In this document: piece by piece, positions 16,124 through 26,043 of the stretch | How positions within the stretch are numbered: the first letter of the stretch is position 1 | Layout: each line of letters starts with the position of its first letter | Source of the DNA: a virus | Length of the DNA: 43,945 nucleotides | Direction: 5' to 3' (one strand) | IMG/VR virus record: IMGVR_UViG_3300025141_000203 | Coordinates: 1 to 43,945 of that record | The notes under the pieces: generated by a model | Told to the model about the DNA's origin: nothing | The model's database searches: none | What the model saw: only the letters and a program-made list of their open reading frames with translations | Position numbers and translations under genes: made by a program

Positions 16124-17164
16124 ATGTGGGATAAAATTCTAATGGCTTTAGGGGCTCTTGATAGTCTCGGTGGTATATTTGGTGATAAAGGTGGAGGAGG
16201 CGTTGGTGGAGCTACTTCTGCACAAACACAAGGGGGACAAACAGGTCTGCAGTATCAAGACGTTGTGGGCACGGGTATTTCCCCGTTTGAATTTGAAGAA
16301 GAGCAAAGACAGTTTGACGAGGAACAACAACTAGAAGAAGCCATGGCACTAGCCCAAGAACAAGGCTTATGGAGCGGTGGACCGTTGTTCGCGGCTGATG
16401 GAAATTCGATAGATTTTAAAACACAGATAGCGCAAGATATTTTTGGACAGGGTATTAAAGATTTAATGCCGCAAGGAATACTTGGTATATTGCTCGCTAA
16501 ACATTATTTAGATAACACCGATGAGGGGGAAGAAGAATCAATAGTTCCTATGCCTGCAAATATGGGACGTCCACTGTACGCGAATCAAGGGTTAGAAATT
16601 GAAGACTATTTTCCAGAAATTGAATTTGATCCTACTGCAATTGGCTCTGATTTAACAGATCCTTTAACAGGTGAAGAATTTGGACAACAAACCGCAGAAA
16701 TAGATGAAGGACTTAAAGCGGAAAGAATGGAAAATATTTTTGAAGGACTTGGAAAGTTTACTGAAATACTGGATCTTGTAAAAACATTAAAACCAAAAGA
16801 ACAATCAACAACTGTATCGCCACGCAGACCAGTAACTCCTTTACCTGGAAAAGGAGGTGGGGGTAGAGCTGCACGACAAGAAAGACAAAGAGAGGGAACA
16901 TCAGGCATCACGCCCTTTATGTATCGAGGCGTAGCCGACGGCGGGGTCTTAGGCAGGTCCATGTTTGCACAAAATTACATGCCGCATGGCGGAGCGATGC
17001 AGGGTCCTGGGGGTCCAAAAGACGATTTAATACCCGTGATGGCGAGTGACGGAGAGTATATGCTCTCGAAAGCCGCTGTCGATCAGGCGGGCGGTGGCAA
17101 TCACGCCAGAGGGATTGCTAATTTAGAACAATTTAATAATATGGGTAACAGAAGATATGGCTGA
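16124..17164 (+). CDS. Probable internal virion protein
   Basis: This 346-residue protein has a Gly-rich N-terminus, an acidic Gln/Glu helix (about 55-80), and a C-terminal block KDDLIPVMASDGEYMLSKAA (about 301-320). That block, preceded by a GPGGP word, recurs in virion proteins of marine podoviruses. The last 70 residues are rich in Gly, Met and Asn. It begins a run of five or six large genes that I read as ejection or inner-core proteins. The stop overlaps the next start by eight bases. Confidence 0.6.
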   Translation: MWDKILMALGALDSLGGIFGDKGGGGVGGATSAQTQGGQTGLQYQDVVGTGISPFEFEEEQRQFDEEQQLEEAMALAQEQGLWSGGPLFAADGNSIDFKTQIAQDIFGQGIKDLMPQGILGILLAKHYLDNTDEGEEESIVPMPANMGRPLYANQGLEIEDYFPEIEFDPTAIGSDLTDPLTGEEFGQQTAEIDEGLKAERMENIFEGLGKFTEILDLVKTLKPKEQSTTVSPRRPVTPLPGKGGGGRAARQERQREGTSGITPFMYRGVADGGVLGRSMFAQNYMPHGGAMQGPGGPKDDLIPVMASDGEYMLSKAAVDQAGGGNHARGIANLEQFNNMGNRRYG

Positions 17165-18812
17165 TAGATCGGTACGCGAATTTACTACACAAGCCCCTGC
17201 CCCTTATGTAGGACAGTTTTTACAGGGTGGGATTTTCCCTTACGCTCAGCGTTTTTTACACGGGCAGTTTGCTAATATGGGAGCCCCCGATAGCAGTCCG
17301 TATACTTACACAGGACCACGGGTAGCGGGCTTTGACCCCAGAGAAAGAAGGGGAATGCAAATGTCTGACCAAGCGATTGGCAGTTATAGCCCCTATTTAG
17401 GCTCACAATCCAGTTTATTAGGGCAAGCCACTGATTATTTACGCAAAGGCACGGGCGCAGGAGCCGAGCTAACGGGCGAAGCCGCAGGAATGTATCGAGG
17501 CTTAGGCAGAGATTTTGACCCCAGTGCGTATAAAGATTATATGTCCCCGTACACGGAAAACGTTATTGATCGCTCATTGGGCGATGTCCGTGAGCAAATG
17601 GAAAAGCAGAAAATGGGCGTACGCGACCGAGCCGTTAGTGCAGGAGCCTTTGGCGGTAGCCGTGGACGCTTAGCGGAAGAAGATATTGAACGCGCGGGCT
17701 TACGTTCTATGGGTGATGTAGCCGCAGGCTTACGGGAAAAGGGCTATGGACAATCTCAACAACAGGCTTTTCAAGAATTTGCCCGTAGACAAGCGGAACG
17801 CGGCGGCACAGCCCAAGGGCTCGCAGGTCTAGGACAACAGTTTTATGGCATGGGCGCAGGCTCAGCAGGTGGTTTAGGCAGTCTAGGTGGTATGTACGGC
17901 GGTATGGCACCCGCACTACAAGGCTTACAAACAGGCGACATCAACCGTACTATGCAGTTTGGGGGCTTAGGCAGGGGCAGACAACAATCGCTCATGGATC
18001 TAGGTTATCAGAACTTTGTAGGACAATATAACTTACCGATGCAAACCTTACAAAACGTAGGTGCATTAACCGCGTCCCTTGGACCAATGGCAGGTGGCTT
18101 TGGCTACGCAGGTCAAGGTGTGCCGACTGAGTTTCCAGGTGGGGGTGTTTATCAACCTGTGGGCGGCGGTATTGGTACCCCAGGAGCAGGGAGTTATCAA
18201 CCTTACTCCACGGACTTGGGCAATGCTCAACCGTTTATGAGCGCGGGACAACCCCAATCTAATATAGGCGGCGGACCTCAGACACAGCCACTAGCCCCTA
18301 TGAGCCCGACTAATTACAACACGTACGGGTCTAATATGCCGATTAGGGCGGCAGAAGGAAAACCTTTAACTCAAGCGGGTAGACGAATGACTGCATTAGA
18401 GAAATTAGAGGCAGAACCTTTAACTCAAGCGGGTAGAAGAATGACTGCAACAGAAAAATTAGAGGCAGAAGCAGGCACAAACCCAGCAGACACACTGAGA
18501 CTTTTACTAGGTCAAGAAGGCAGAGAGGTGTCTGATGCAGATATACAATTAGCATATATGTTAGCTGCTGCTCAAGGTCAAGAAGGCAGAGAGGTGTCTG
18601 ATAAAGATTTAAAGTTTCACTTAGATATGATTGGTAGAACACCTTCAGATAGAGACAGTGGTAGAACATTGTCTGACTTAGAGTATTACATGGATCTGAT
18701 TGGTAGAACAACTTCTGACAGAGATATGAAAGTAGGAAAACCAGGATATAATCGACGTACAATACGACGAGCAGGTGGTGGCGGCATCAGGAGCCTAAAG
18801 TACAATGGCTAA
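17157..18812 (+). CDS. Internal virion / ejection-type protein with C-terminal repeats
   Basis: The 551-residue product has an opening TTQAPAPYVGQFLQGGIFPY, a helical middle with DVREQMEKQKMGVRDRAVSA and GAFGGSRGRLAEEDIERAGL (about 145-185), and Gly/Met/Gln-rich stretches typical of phage DNA-ejection proteins. The C-terminus (about 400-530) holds repeats: PLTQAGRRMTALEKLEAE twice, GQEGREVSD twice, then GRTPSDRD, GRTLSDLE and GRTTSDRD. One related SDRD-L-x-x-HL-x-x-LG motif appears in the next gene. A role in genome delivery is inferred from composition and position. Confidence 0.6.
   Translation: MADRSVREFTTQAPAPYVGQFLQGGIFPYAQRFLHGQFANMGAPDSSPYTYTGPRVAGFDPRERRGMQMSDQAIGSYSPYLGSQSSLLGQATDYLRKGTGAGAELTGEAAGMYRGLGRDFDPSAYKDYMSPYTENVIDRSLGDVREQMEKQKMGVRDRAVSAGAFGGSRGRLAEEDIERAGLRSMGDVAAGLREKGYGQSQQQAFQEFARRQAERGGTAQGLAGLGQQFYGMGAGSAGGLGSLGGMYGGMAPALQGLQTGDINRTMQFGGLGRGRQQSLMDLGYQNFVGQYNLPMQTLQNVGALTASLGPMAGGFGYAGQGVPTEFPGGGVYQPVGGGIGTPGAGSYQPYSTDLGNAQPFMSAGQPQSNIGGGPQTQPLAPMSPTNYNTYGSNMPIRAAEGKPLTQAGRRMTALEKLEAEPLTQAGRRMTATEKLEAEAGTNPADTLRLLLGQEGREVSDADIQLAYMLAAAQGQEGREVSDKDLKFHLDMIGRTPSDRDSGRTLSDLEYYMDLIGRTTSDRDMKVGKPGYNRRTIRRAGGGGIRSLKYNG
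18363..18470 (+). repeat. Tandem 54-base coding duplication
   Basis: Two copies of an 18-codon unit start at 18363 and 18417 and encode PLTQAGRRMTALEKLEAE with two changes in the second copy. High DNA identity suggests a recent duplication. Confidence 0.8.
18510..18601 (+). repeat. Direct repeat of 25 bases, 66 bases apart
   Basis: GGTCAAGAAGGCAGAGAGGT followed by GTCTG occurs at 18510 and again at 18576, in frame, encoding GQEGREVSD. The intervening bases encode a related SD-x-D-I/L helix. Confidence 0.75.
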
Positions 18813-20538
18813 CGGACTAGGGAACTTTCTTCCCTTTCAACCTTGGCAACCTAAAGGCGGTGGCGTAACCCCCGTCCAAATACCCCAAACTCGCATGAGT
18901 TTCCCCACGCCTAGAGGCGGTGGGGGAGGTACACAAGGAGATCCTGCACAGGGAGGAGTTACACCTTATCTATTAAATATGTTAGCTAATCGATTTGGTA
19001 AAACTCAAACTGTAAAACCTTTATCTAAAGCTCCCCAACCTTTATCAAGAACGGGAGGTATAACAAGGGCTGATGTTGATCAATATCTACTTGACCAAGC
19101 AGATTATGTAACTGACAAACTTCATGGACCTGAGGTGATTGAAGAAAAAAATCTTTTTGGAAAAGCGGCTCCGTACCTTAGTTTAGCAGGAGCTTTTGCT
19201 TTTGATGAACCTTCTGAACAAACGGCTTATTTAAGGTCATTGGGGGATATTCAAAGAACTGAAGCTACTGCCAGCACCAAGGCTAAACCCCGCGCAGCAT
19301 TTAGAGAGGAGTATTTAAAACAAGCCGCAGGTAAAACATATGGAATTTCTCCTGCCTATTTAATAGGCGATGAGAGTAAAGCTAGAAATGCTATCAGAAG
19401 CCCTAATGGGGTGTTTCTTATACACAGCCAAGGCGAAGCGATAGATAAGGATGTAGAGGGAAATATCATAGAAAAAGGTAAATATTATGTGAGTCCTGAA
19501 TGGATTATAGGTGAACCACCTGTAGCCGACCTTACAAAACTCAGTTCAGGTACTAATGAGGCTAGAAAAAATTGGAGGACGGCACGGGACGGGGTAGAAC
19601 AAACAGCGGACTTATTGCAGGCTTCTCTACCTGCTGTGTTTACCGTTATTTCAACCGTTAACCAAAATCCAGAAGTTGCTACTTGGTGGTCCCCTATTAA
19701 TCGTATACGAGGCGAGATAAATGCTTTTGCAAGAGAACTTTATGATGATAATAAAGAATTATATACATTAGCGGAAGACAATGGGAGACTTACTTGGTAT
19801 AAACCTAGCGAGGGGCTAACTGAAAATTCCTTGATTGCCGATACTAATCGAGACCAATTTACATATATAGAGGAAGTATTCGATGGCGAAAAAATGGTTC
19901 CTAGAGAAAAAACATTTAGTTGGACAGGTACGTTTGGAGACATAGGTCAAGACGCCGCGTTTAGAAGTGCGATGTTAAATATGGCTTATGTAGCTGCTGC
20001 TTCCACAGGTAATACAGGTAAAGCCTTATCAGATAGAGATTTAGCGTTGCACTTAATGCAATTAGGAGACCCTTTCGAAGGGGGAGGTATAAAGGGAGGT
20101 AAGGCAGTCGTTAGAGGACTAACCACTTGGTACGGTGACCAATTAAGAAAAGTAACTAGGCAAGCTAAATCCTTAGAGACAGGAAGTTTAGGAGCAGACT
20201 ATAGAAGATTATTTAATGAAGCGACCCCTTGGGCAGAAAAATGGTATGAAGGCGAACCTGATGAACAAAAGATAAGAAAAATAAAACCCCCCACTGCTGC
20301 TTGGATTCAAGAAGCAGATGAAAATTTTTATAAGTATCTTGAAGCGATGTACAGGTCTCAACAACTCTGGGGAAATACAGCTCTCCCACCAGATCCCATA
20401 ATAGGATTCGATTGGCAAGAGTTTTTAAGAAATAAAGCCGCAGGTCAAACAACAACTCCAACAACTCCAGGGGCTGTTCCAGTTCCACCTCCAGGTAGTA
20501 GAATTTTTGGTACCCCTCCTCCACCTCCTTCATATTAG
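18805..20538 (+). CDS. Probable internal virion protein sharing the SDRD motif
   Basis: A 577-residue protein with no enzymatic motif I recognise. A Gly/Pro-rich N-terminus is followed by mixed helical sequence. The segment GKALSDRDLALHLMQLGDPF (near residues 410-430) matches the SD-x-D-L repeats of the upstream protein. The C-terminus is Pro-rich (PVPPPGSRIFGTPPPPPSY). Starts and stops overlap the upstream gene by eight bases, and the next gene follows after two bases. A virion core or ejection role is inferred from neighbours. Confidence 0.55.
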   Translation: MANGLGNFLPFQPWQPKGGGVTPVQIPQTRMSFPTPRGGGGGTQGDPAQGGVTPYLLNMLANRFGKTQTVKPLSKAPQPLSRTGGITRADVDQYLLDQADYVTDKLHGPEVIEEKNLFGKAAPYLSLAGAFAFDEPSEQTAYLRSLGDIQRTEATASTKAKPRAAFREEYLKQAAGKTYGISPAYLIGDESKARNAIRSPNGVFLIHSQGEAIDKDVEGNIIEKGKYYVSPEWIIGEPPVADLTKLSSGTNEARKNWRTARDGVEQTADLLQASLPAVFTVISTVNQNPEVATWWSPINRIRGEINAFARELYDDNKELYTLAEDNGRLTWYKPSEGLTENSLIADTNRDQFTYIEEVFDGEKMVPREKTFSWTGTFGDIGQDAAFRSAMLNMAYVAAASTGNTGKALSDRDLALHLMQLGDPFEGGGIKGGKAVVRGLTTWYGDQLRKVTRQAKSLETGSLGADYRRLFNEATPWAEKWYEGEPDEQKIRKIKPPTAAWIQEADENFYKYLEAMYRSQQLWGNTALPPDPIIGFDWQEFLRNKAAGQTTTPTTPGAVPVPPPGSRIFGTPPPPPSY

Positions 20539-20540
20539 TT

Positions 20541-23500
20541 ATGACTTACGAAGAGTTTTTAAAACAACCTAGCAAAAATAACCCTAATGTTACTATGGAG
20601 GATATGTACGACGAACAACAACGTCAATATTTATATAAATTTGAGACCATGTCTGACGAGGATTTAAAATCTACTGATGCGCACTGGCTACAGGAAAGAG
20701 GGATTAAATTTTCAAACTTAATGGAAAGTTTATTAGATAATAGATACCGTGCTCAACCCGCTCCTTTACCTGAACCACCTGTACCTGAAGAAATAACGGG
20801 GACGGATGAGTGGCAAGCGTACTTAGACGCTAATAAAGGTTTAAAGAATTTTGTTCCTACCACTGATCCTGAAGCAATTAGAAGAATTATATCTCCAACT
20901 AATCCATACTTCACTATGGAAAAACTTCGAGAAGGTATTGAAAGAGAAGTCCCAACAGATATTTTACGAGGAACTTTACAAACAGGGCTTAGTGCAGCAG
21001 AACTGATAGGGGAAGGAGTATCTTATATAACTCCTAAAGCAATTGCGTTGCGTAAATGGAACGAGCAAAAAGAATTAGCAAGGGCGGGCATTCCTTGGGA
21101 AGAAGGAGCCCCTGCTTTAGAACGTTTTAGAGCGGCTTTTGTTCCTCGTGGATATCAACCAGAAACCGTAGCAAACATAGCCCATGCCAGCGGAGAACCA
21201 ATTCCTGAAGACCCTTTAGATTTGACAGCTGAATATTTATATCCAGGTAGACCCGTTGGTCAACAAGGTCCAATTATTCGTAAAACCAGAAACGCTGAAG
21301 GGGGGATAGAAAAAATATTTCCATTTAATGATCCAGGAGTAACAGCAGAAGATTTTTATCATTTCGGAGTAAGAGAAGCTATTCCTCTTGCTGGAGACTT
21401 ATTAGTTTCAGCAAAAATATTAAAAACAATCAAGGCAGGGAAAAAAGGAAAATTTTATGAAAGCCCTTGGAAAAAAGTAAGAAATTGGGGAAAATTTGCA
21501 GCTGCTTCAGGTTTTGGTACAGCAGCAGCTGATTTTTCTCGTCTAGCGGCGGGGGTACAATTTATTGATCCCGATTTAACTTGGGAAGAAGCCATGCGAG
21601 AAGCAGGATTAATAGGTGCTTATGCAACAGCAGGCGCAGGAGCAGCTACGGCAATTTTATCAGGAACCCGAGCGTCTTGGAACTTTTTTACTGGAAAAAA
21701 TCCTCCTGCATTTATGGTGCGTAAGTTAACAGAAGTTAGAAATAATTATCAACAACAACTTAAGGCTAGAAATATAGAAGAAGGAACTCCTGAAGCAAAA
21801 GCGTTATTTGATGAAATAATAGGTGAGACTCCTAAAGAAGTACAAAAAAGAATGGAAGAAGTAACGGGTAAAACTTACAAAATCTTCTTAGGGGAGGGAC
21901 AATTCAATCCTGATGCTAATTTTGCTTTAAGCCTGTTAGCTGAACTTCAAACATTAGGCTTACCTAAAACTCAAACAATGGCGACATTACAAAAAGAAAT
22001 ATTAAACAATGATATTGCAAGACAGATATTTGCTCAAAAACTTCTTTTAAGTTCTGGAACAGAAGAAGGAGCTAAAAAAGCCGCAGCAGAGCTGGGTCAA
22101 CAATTAGGTGATGAAACCATTCCTAAAGTCATGAACGCGGAGATTGAAAGTGCGTGGTCCGTTTTTAGAAGACAAGTTGAAGAAGGAATTATTGACCAAG
22201 ATCAATTAATAAAATTGGGAATTGACGATGCAGCACTTCTTGGACTTAAACCCGCAACCAATGCTCTGCCTGGAGAGTTAGGTGATGATATTGCAATGAG
22301 TAAATTTTTATTCAAAGAAATACCTGATCCTACTTCAAAAATGAATGCGTTGCGTGACCCCAGAATAAGTAGACTTCATCGTTTACAAAGAGATTATATG
22401 GTTCCTGTGCAAAACAAGTTAGAGAATCTATTAAATACATACGGAGCCTTAAAAGTTAACATGAATGTTAGTTCACCCATGGCAATAGAAATGAATAAAA
22501 TTTTAAAGGGAGGGGGAATTAGTATTTTAAAGCGGGATAAGGCTTTTAAAGAATATTTGATTAAAAATGTAGATGGACCTGATATTAGACAATCAATAGC
22601 TCGATTAGAGGGGAGAGCAAGAGGAAAGTTTGGAAGCGAAAATTCTATATCTTTTGCAGAACTTCATGAGTTTAGAATAGACCTACACCAATTACGAAAT
22701 CAACTATCGGGTAAATTAAATGAGCCTGCGGAAGACGCGGTATTGAACCTTATCTCCGCTGTAGAAAGACAACAGGATCTTCTATTAATGAGAGCAGCAA
22801 ATCAAATTAAACCTAAAGGTGTTGGAGTTAAAAATTGGATGAAAGATACTGGTTTTGGGGACGACTATTGGAAAACGTTAGATGAGTATAGAAGACGCTC
22901 GAAATTAGCAAACAACAGATATGTTAATCAACTTATGAGGAGTGGTAGAGAATTTGATGAGTCTTTACTTCCTGCTTTAATGGCAGCAAATCAAAAAGGC
23001 TCTCACACGCACCCTTTAGCGGAGCCGTTAATGACTATGTTAAGAGAACAGAGTGAAGAAGGGGGCTTAGAGGCAATTAATGCGATACAAAAAGCCGTAG
23101 CTCAAAGATACCGCCGAGAGGTAGTAGAGCCTTTTATGGGAGAAAGAAATTATAAAGGAATGAGAGAGGCTCATGAGAAATGGATGGAGAACAACGGGGG
23201 TTTAATACGTTCTGTTTTCCCAGAAGAAAAGGCAGGTGTTTGGGACAATATGGGGAATACTCAAAGACTAACTAAAAATTTAGTTGAAGCGAGAGAAAAA
23301 ACATTTCAAAGAATTGCGGATGAGTTTGGTTTAGTTACAGAAAGGACCACTCCTGAAGAAATGATTTTAAGTATTGTTAGAGGTGAGGGTTATGAAAATG
23401 TATCGGGGGCAACTGCTGCTCGTAAAAAATTAGCTAAAATTATTAACGATAGTAAAGATAAAACTTTAAAAACTGAACTTAATCACGTTATTCGTAAAGA

Positions 23501-24269
23501 TATTTTTAATCAAATTACAGTAACTGATCCTATTAGGGGAGGGATGACAGGATTAAAGAGAATAGATCCTCAAGCTCTTAATGATTTATTAACTAAAGAT
23601 TTTTTAGTGGGTGCGGGCGATGCAGCACAGTCAGTTAGTTTTGCTAAATCCTATGGCATGTTTTTAACTAAACAACAAATTGATGACCTTTATAAATTAA
23701 ACGCTGCTGTGCAAAGTGAAGTACAGAGAAAAACAGCAGGAAGAAATATTTTACAAGAAGCAGGAGCTATAGGTGCAAAAGAAGACTTAAGTGTTTCAAC
23801 AGTTGGTAAATTAATATTTGGACCCTTAAACCCTTATACTTATCGTTTTGGTTGGAGACAACGAGCGTTAGCTGAAAAAACTCAAGAACTTTTAACAGAA
23901 ATGGTTTACGACCCCGCTCTTTTGCGTAAGGTAATGAACCAAATAAATCGTAAAGCAGATATTGATCAAACCGTTAGATTCTTATATTCTTTAGACTCAG
24001 TTGTAGCTCATGACTTAGGAAGAGAACTTCAATTAAACTATATGGAACCCGACGGAGAAAATCCTTTCAGGTCGCAAGACTCTATGGATTATATAAAAGA
24101 ATTTTTTAGCCCAGTAGGGACAAAAACAAGAGGTCCTAAACCAGGAGTTATTCCTGGAAGGGAAATATTAGAAAACGCTCCCATTCTACTTCCTACAGCC
24201 GCAGCACTAACAGGAACTGCGGTGGGACAGAATTTATCTGAGAAACTTTTAGATAGGGGAGCAAACTAA
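20541..24269 (+). CDS. Very large internal virion protein (ejection candidate)
   Basis: At 1242 residues this is the largest gene in the window. It is almost wholly helical and charged. One small-residue hydrophobic segment, GLIGAYATAGAGAATAILSG (about residues 353-372), could insert in a membrane, and a shorter Ala/Gly-rich one lies near the C-terminus (LLPTAAALTGTAVG). Size, helicity and placement match the large inner-core or DNA-ejection proteins of podoviruses (T7 gp16 or P22 gp16 type). I see no transglycosylase or protease motif. The following gene starts on its stop (TAATG). Confidence 0.55.
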   Translation: MTYEEFLKQPSKNNPNVTMEDMYDEQQRQYLYKFETMSDEDLKSTDAHWLQERGIKFSNLMESLLDNRYRAQPAPLPEPPVPEEITGTDEWQAYLDANKGLKNFVPTTDPEAIRRIISPTNPYFTMEKLREGIEREVPTDILRGTLQTGLSAAELIGEGVSYITPKAIALRKWNEQKELARAGIPWEEGAPALERFRAAFVPRGYQPETVANIAHASGEPIPEDPLDLTAEYLYPGRPVGQQGPIIRKTRNAEGGIEKIFPFNDPGVTAEDFYHFGVREAIPLAGDLLVSAKILKTIKAGKKGKFYESPWKKVRNWGKFAAASGFGTAAADFSRLAAGVQFIDPDLTWEEAMREAGLIGAYATAGAGAATAILSGTRASWNFFTGKNPPAFMVRKLTEVRNNYQQQLKARNIEEGTPEAKALFDEIIGETPKEVQKRMEEVTGKTYKIFLGEGQFNPDANFALSLLAELQTLGLPKTQTMATLQKEILNNDIARQIFAQKLLLSSGTEEGAKKAAAELGQQLGDETIPKVMNAEIESAWSVFRRQVEEGIIDQDQLIKLGIDDAALLGLKPATNALPGELGDDIAMSKFLFKEIPDPTSKMNALRDPRISRLHRLQRDYMVPVQNKLENLLNTYGALKVNMNVSSPMAIEMNKILKGGGISILKRDKAFKEYLIKNVDGPDIRQSIARLEGRARGKFGSENSISFAELHEFRIDLHQLRNQLSGKLNEPAEDAVLNLISAVERQQDLLLMRAANQIKPKGVGVKNWMKDTGFGDDYWKTLDEYRRRSKLANNRYVNQLMRSGREFDESLLPALMAANQKGSHTHPLAEPLMTMLREQSEEGGLEAINAIQKAVAQRYRREVVEPFMGERNYKGMREAHEKWMENNGGLIRSVFPEEKAGVWDNMGNTQRLTKNLVEAREKTFQRIADEFGLVTERTTPEEMILSIVRGEGYENVSGATAARKKLAKIINDSKDKTLKTELNHVIRKDIFNQITVTDPIRGGMTGLKRIDPQALNDLLTKDFLVGAGDAAQSVSFAKSYGMFLTKQQIDDLYKLNAAVQSEVQRKTAGRNILQEAGAIGAKEDLSVSTVGKLIFGPLNPYTYRFGWRQRALAEKTQELLTEMVYDPALLRKVMNQINRKADIDQTVRFLYSLDSVVAHDLGRELQLNYMEPDGENPFRSQDSMDYIKEFFSPVGTKTRGPKPGVIPGREILENAPILLPTAAALTGTAVGQNLSEKLLDRGAN

Positions 24270-25570
24270 TGTCTTTTAACTTTAACTTTGGCGGCATGCC
24301 TAATATGGACTTAGGCAATATCCAAGTGCCTGACTTTTCCTTAGAGGACTACGGTTTTGATCAAGGTATCGGGCAGTTTGGGCAAGAGGCTATGGACAAA
24401 AGGCAAGAGGCTAACGAAGCAAGGAACAGTGCCACGACCCAATACGAAGCGGACGTGGCTGAATTTAAAGATAGAGAAGCCACTGAAGCCGAGGACACCC
24501 TTAACAATATACTTAATGAAGCGGGCATAGGTGGGCTTTTTCCATCTATTGGTGAGCCAGGACACCCCACTACGGATCCAGGACGTCCTATACCAACAGG
24601 ACCAACTGGCGGGGGCAAACCTATTCCTCCCGTAAAAAACACAGGTTTTAATGATATAAATTGGGGTGAGCCAGGAATAGACAACCTTCCCTTTGGCGTA
24701 CCTTTTGGTCCAGGACATCCTTTATTTGATCCTCCTAGAGGAGGTGAACCAGGATTTACCCCTAGTGATTTAGGGTTTCAGGGGAATACGGGTACGGGAT
24801 CTCGAGGACTCTACGACCCCGTAGATAATTGGGGTGAACCAGGATTTGAAGCCTATATACCTGAGAGCGAAATTATTGATCCAATACAAGATTTTACTCC
24901 TGCTGAAGTGTCTCCTTTTGTTGATACCAACCCGTTTAATGATATTTGGGAAGCCCCCGTAGCCGAAGTAACCGACAATGTAGGCGCAGGCGCAGGGGGG
25001 GATCCAACCACTGATTTTGCTCCTACAAACAATCCTTTTGAACCCGTAGAAACAGACTATGATCCTGCTCGAGACCAAATTATTGACCCGAACGCCCCTG
25101 ATCTAGGAACGGGTTGGTGGGATGATCCTGACGAACCTGGACCTGACCAAGACTATTGGGATGAGGACGAAGGAATCTATGAACCGCCACCAGCACCGCC
25201 ACCAGCACCGCCACCAGCACCGCCACCGCCACCAATCTATACCCCGCCACCGCCTCCACCTATGGTAACAGGTCCTACGGCAACCCCCATGAACCGTTTA
25301 ATCGCGATGCAAACGGGAATGTTTGGTGGGCAACCGCAAGGACAATATAGACCGTACGAGGAGCCTTCAGCAACGACTTATTTGAACCAACCTACTGATC
25401 CACCGTTAATTATGCACGGGAATAGCGGAGGATCAATACAACAACCGACTCGGAATTTAAAGAAATTATTTAGCAATCCCTTAGATAAAGGGTTAGGACA
25501 GTTGCCTGTCATGGGACAAAATGATACACTAACTCAAACAGTTCAAGCGGGATTTAGACCAAGGAGATAA
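24269..25570 (+). CDS. Pro/Gly-rich virion protein
   Basis: The 433-residue protein has a helical N-terminus with Phe/Asn-rich FNFNFGGMPNMDLGN. It continues with repeated GEPG words (GEPGHP, WGEPGID, GEPGFTP, WGEPGFE), many Asp/Pro turns, and a polyproline block PPPAPPPAPPPAPPPPP (about residues 306-322). It is likely an extended, flexible structural component. The block is encoded by three perfect 12-base repeats at 25184-25219. No catalytic residues are evident. Confidence 0.55.
   Translation: MSFNFNFGGMPNMDLGNIQVPDFSLEDYGFDQGIGQFGQEAMDKRQEANEARNSATTQYEADVAEFKDREATEAEDTLNNILNEAGIGGLFPSIGEPGHPTTDPGRPIPTGPTGGGKPIPPVKNTGFNDINWGEPGIDNLPFGVPFGPGHPLFDPPRGGEPGFTPSDLGFQGNTGTGSRGLYDPVDNWGEPGFEAYIPESEIIDPIQDFTPAEVSPFVDTNPFNDIWEAPVAEVTDNVGAGAGGDPTTDFAPTNNPFEPVETDYDPARDQIIDPNAPDLGTGWWDDPDEPGPDQDYWDEDEGIYEPPPAPPPAPPPAPPPPPIYTPPPPPPMVTGPTATPMNRLIAMQTGMFGGQPQGQYRPYEEPSATTYLNQPTDPPLIMHGNSGGSIQQPTRNLKKLFSNPLDKGLGQLPVMGQNDTLTQTVQAGFRPRR
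25184..25219 (+). repeat. Three 12-base repeats (CCGCCACCAGCA)
   Basis: Three perfect tandem copies encode PPPA units. A shorter CCGCCACC continuation follows. This is a likely slippage hotspot. Confidence 0.85.
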
Positions 25571-25572
25571 AA

Positions 25573-26043
25573 ATGCCAGGAATAGAAGATTTAACAAACA
25601 TAATGGTAGCAGGAGGTCGAGACGACATTCCTGGTGGTCCCCCTATGGGTGGTCCTCCAATGGGTGGTCCAGCACCACTGCCGATGGGCGATCCCGCCGC
25701 AGCGGAGACCCTTATGGCGAACGCCGATATGCTACAAGGTGATATGCAACGCCCACCGATGGAAGGAGGGGGAGGCATAGAGCAAGACGCCATGGCGTTG
25801 GCTGATGCCGTAGTAGGACGAGCCCAAGGTGATATTGGGGCGGCTGTAGCTATCCTAGACGGGGCTAAAGAACTGTTGTTAGGTAGTGAACAACCACTGA
25901 TGGCAAATAGTGGAATGCCTTTGACTCACGCAGGGCAAAGCGAACTAGACACCCGTATGAAGAAGATTAGGGACTATGAAAATTATACACCTGATAAAAC
26001 AGATGAATTCTATGATGATTTTTATAGAAAAAGAATCTCTTAA
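25573..26043 (+). CDS. Small Gly/Pro/Met-rich virion-module protein
   Basis: A 156-residue protein with a GGPPMGGPPMGGP repeat (about residues 20-32), an Ala-rich helix with GDIGAAVAILDGAKELLL (about 85-102) and a charged end. A strong GGAG site lies just before the ATG. It closes the rightward virion block: its stop overlaps that of the minus-strand helicase (TTAA at 26040-26043). Function unknown. Confidence 0.55.
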   Translation: MPGIEDLTNIMVAGGRDDIPGGPPMGGPPMGGPAPLPMGDPAAAETLMANADMLQGDMQRPPMEGGGGIEQDAMALADAVVGRAQGDIGAAVAILDGAKELLLGSEQPLMANSGMPLTHAGQSELDTRMKKIRDYENYTPDKTDEFYDDFYRKRIS

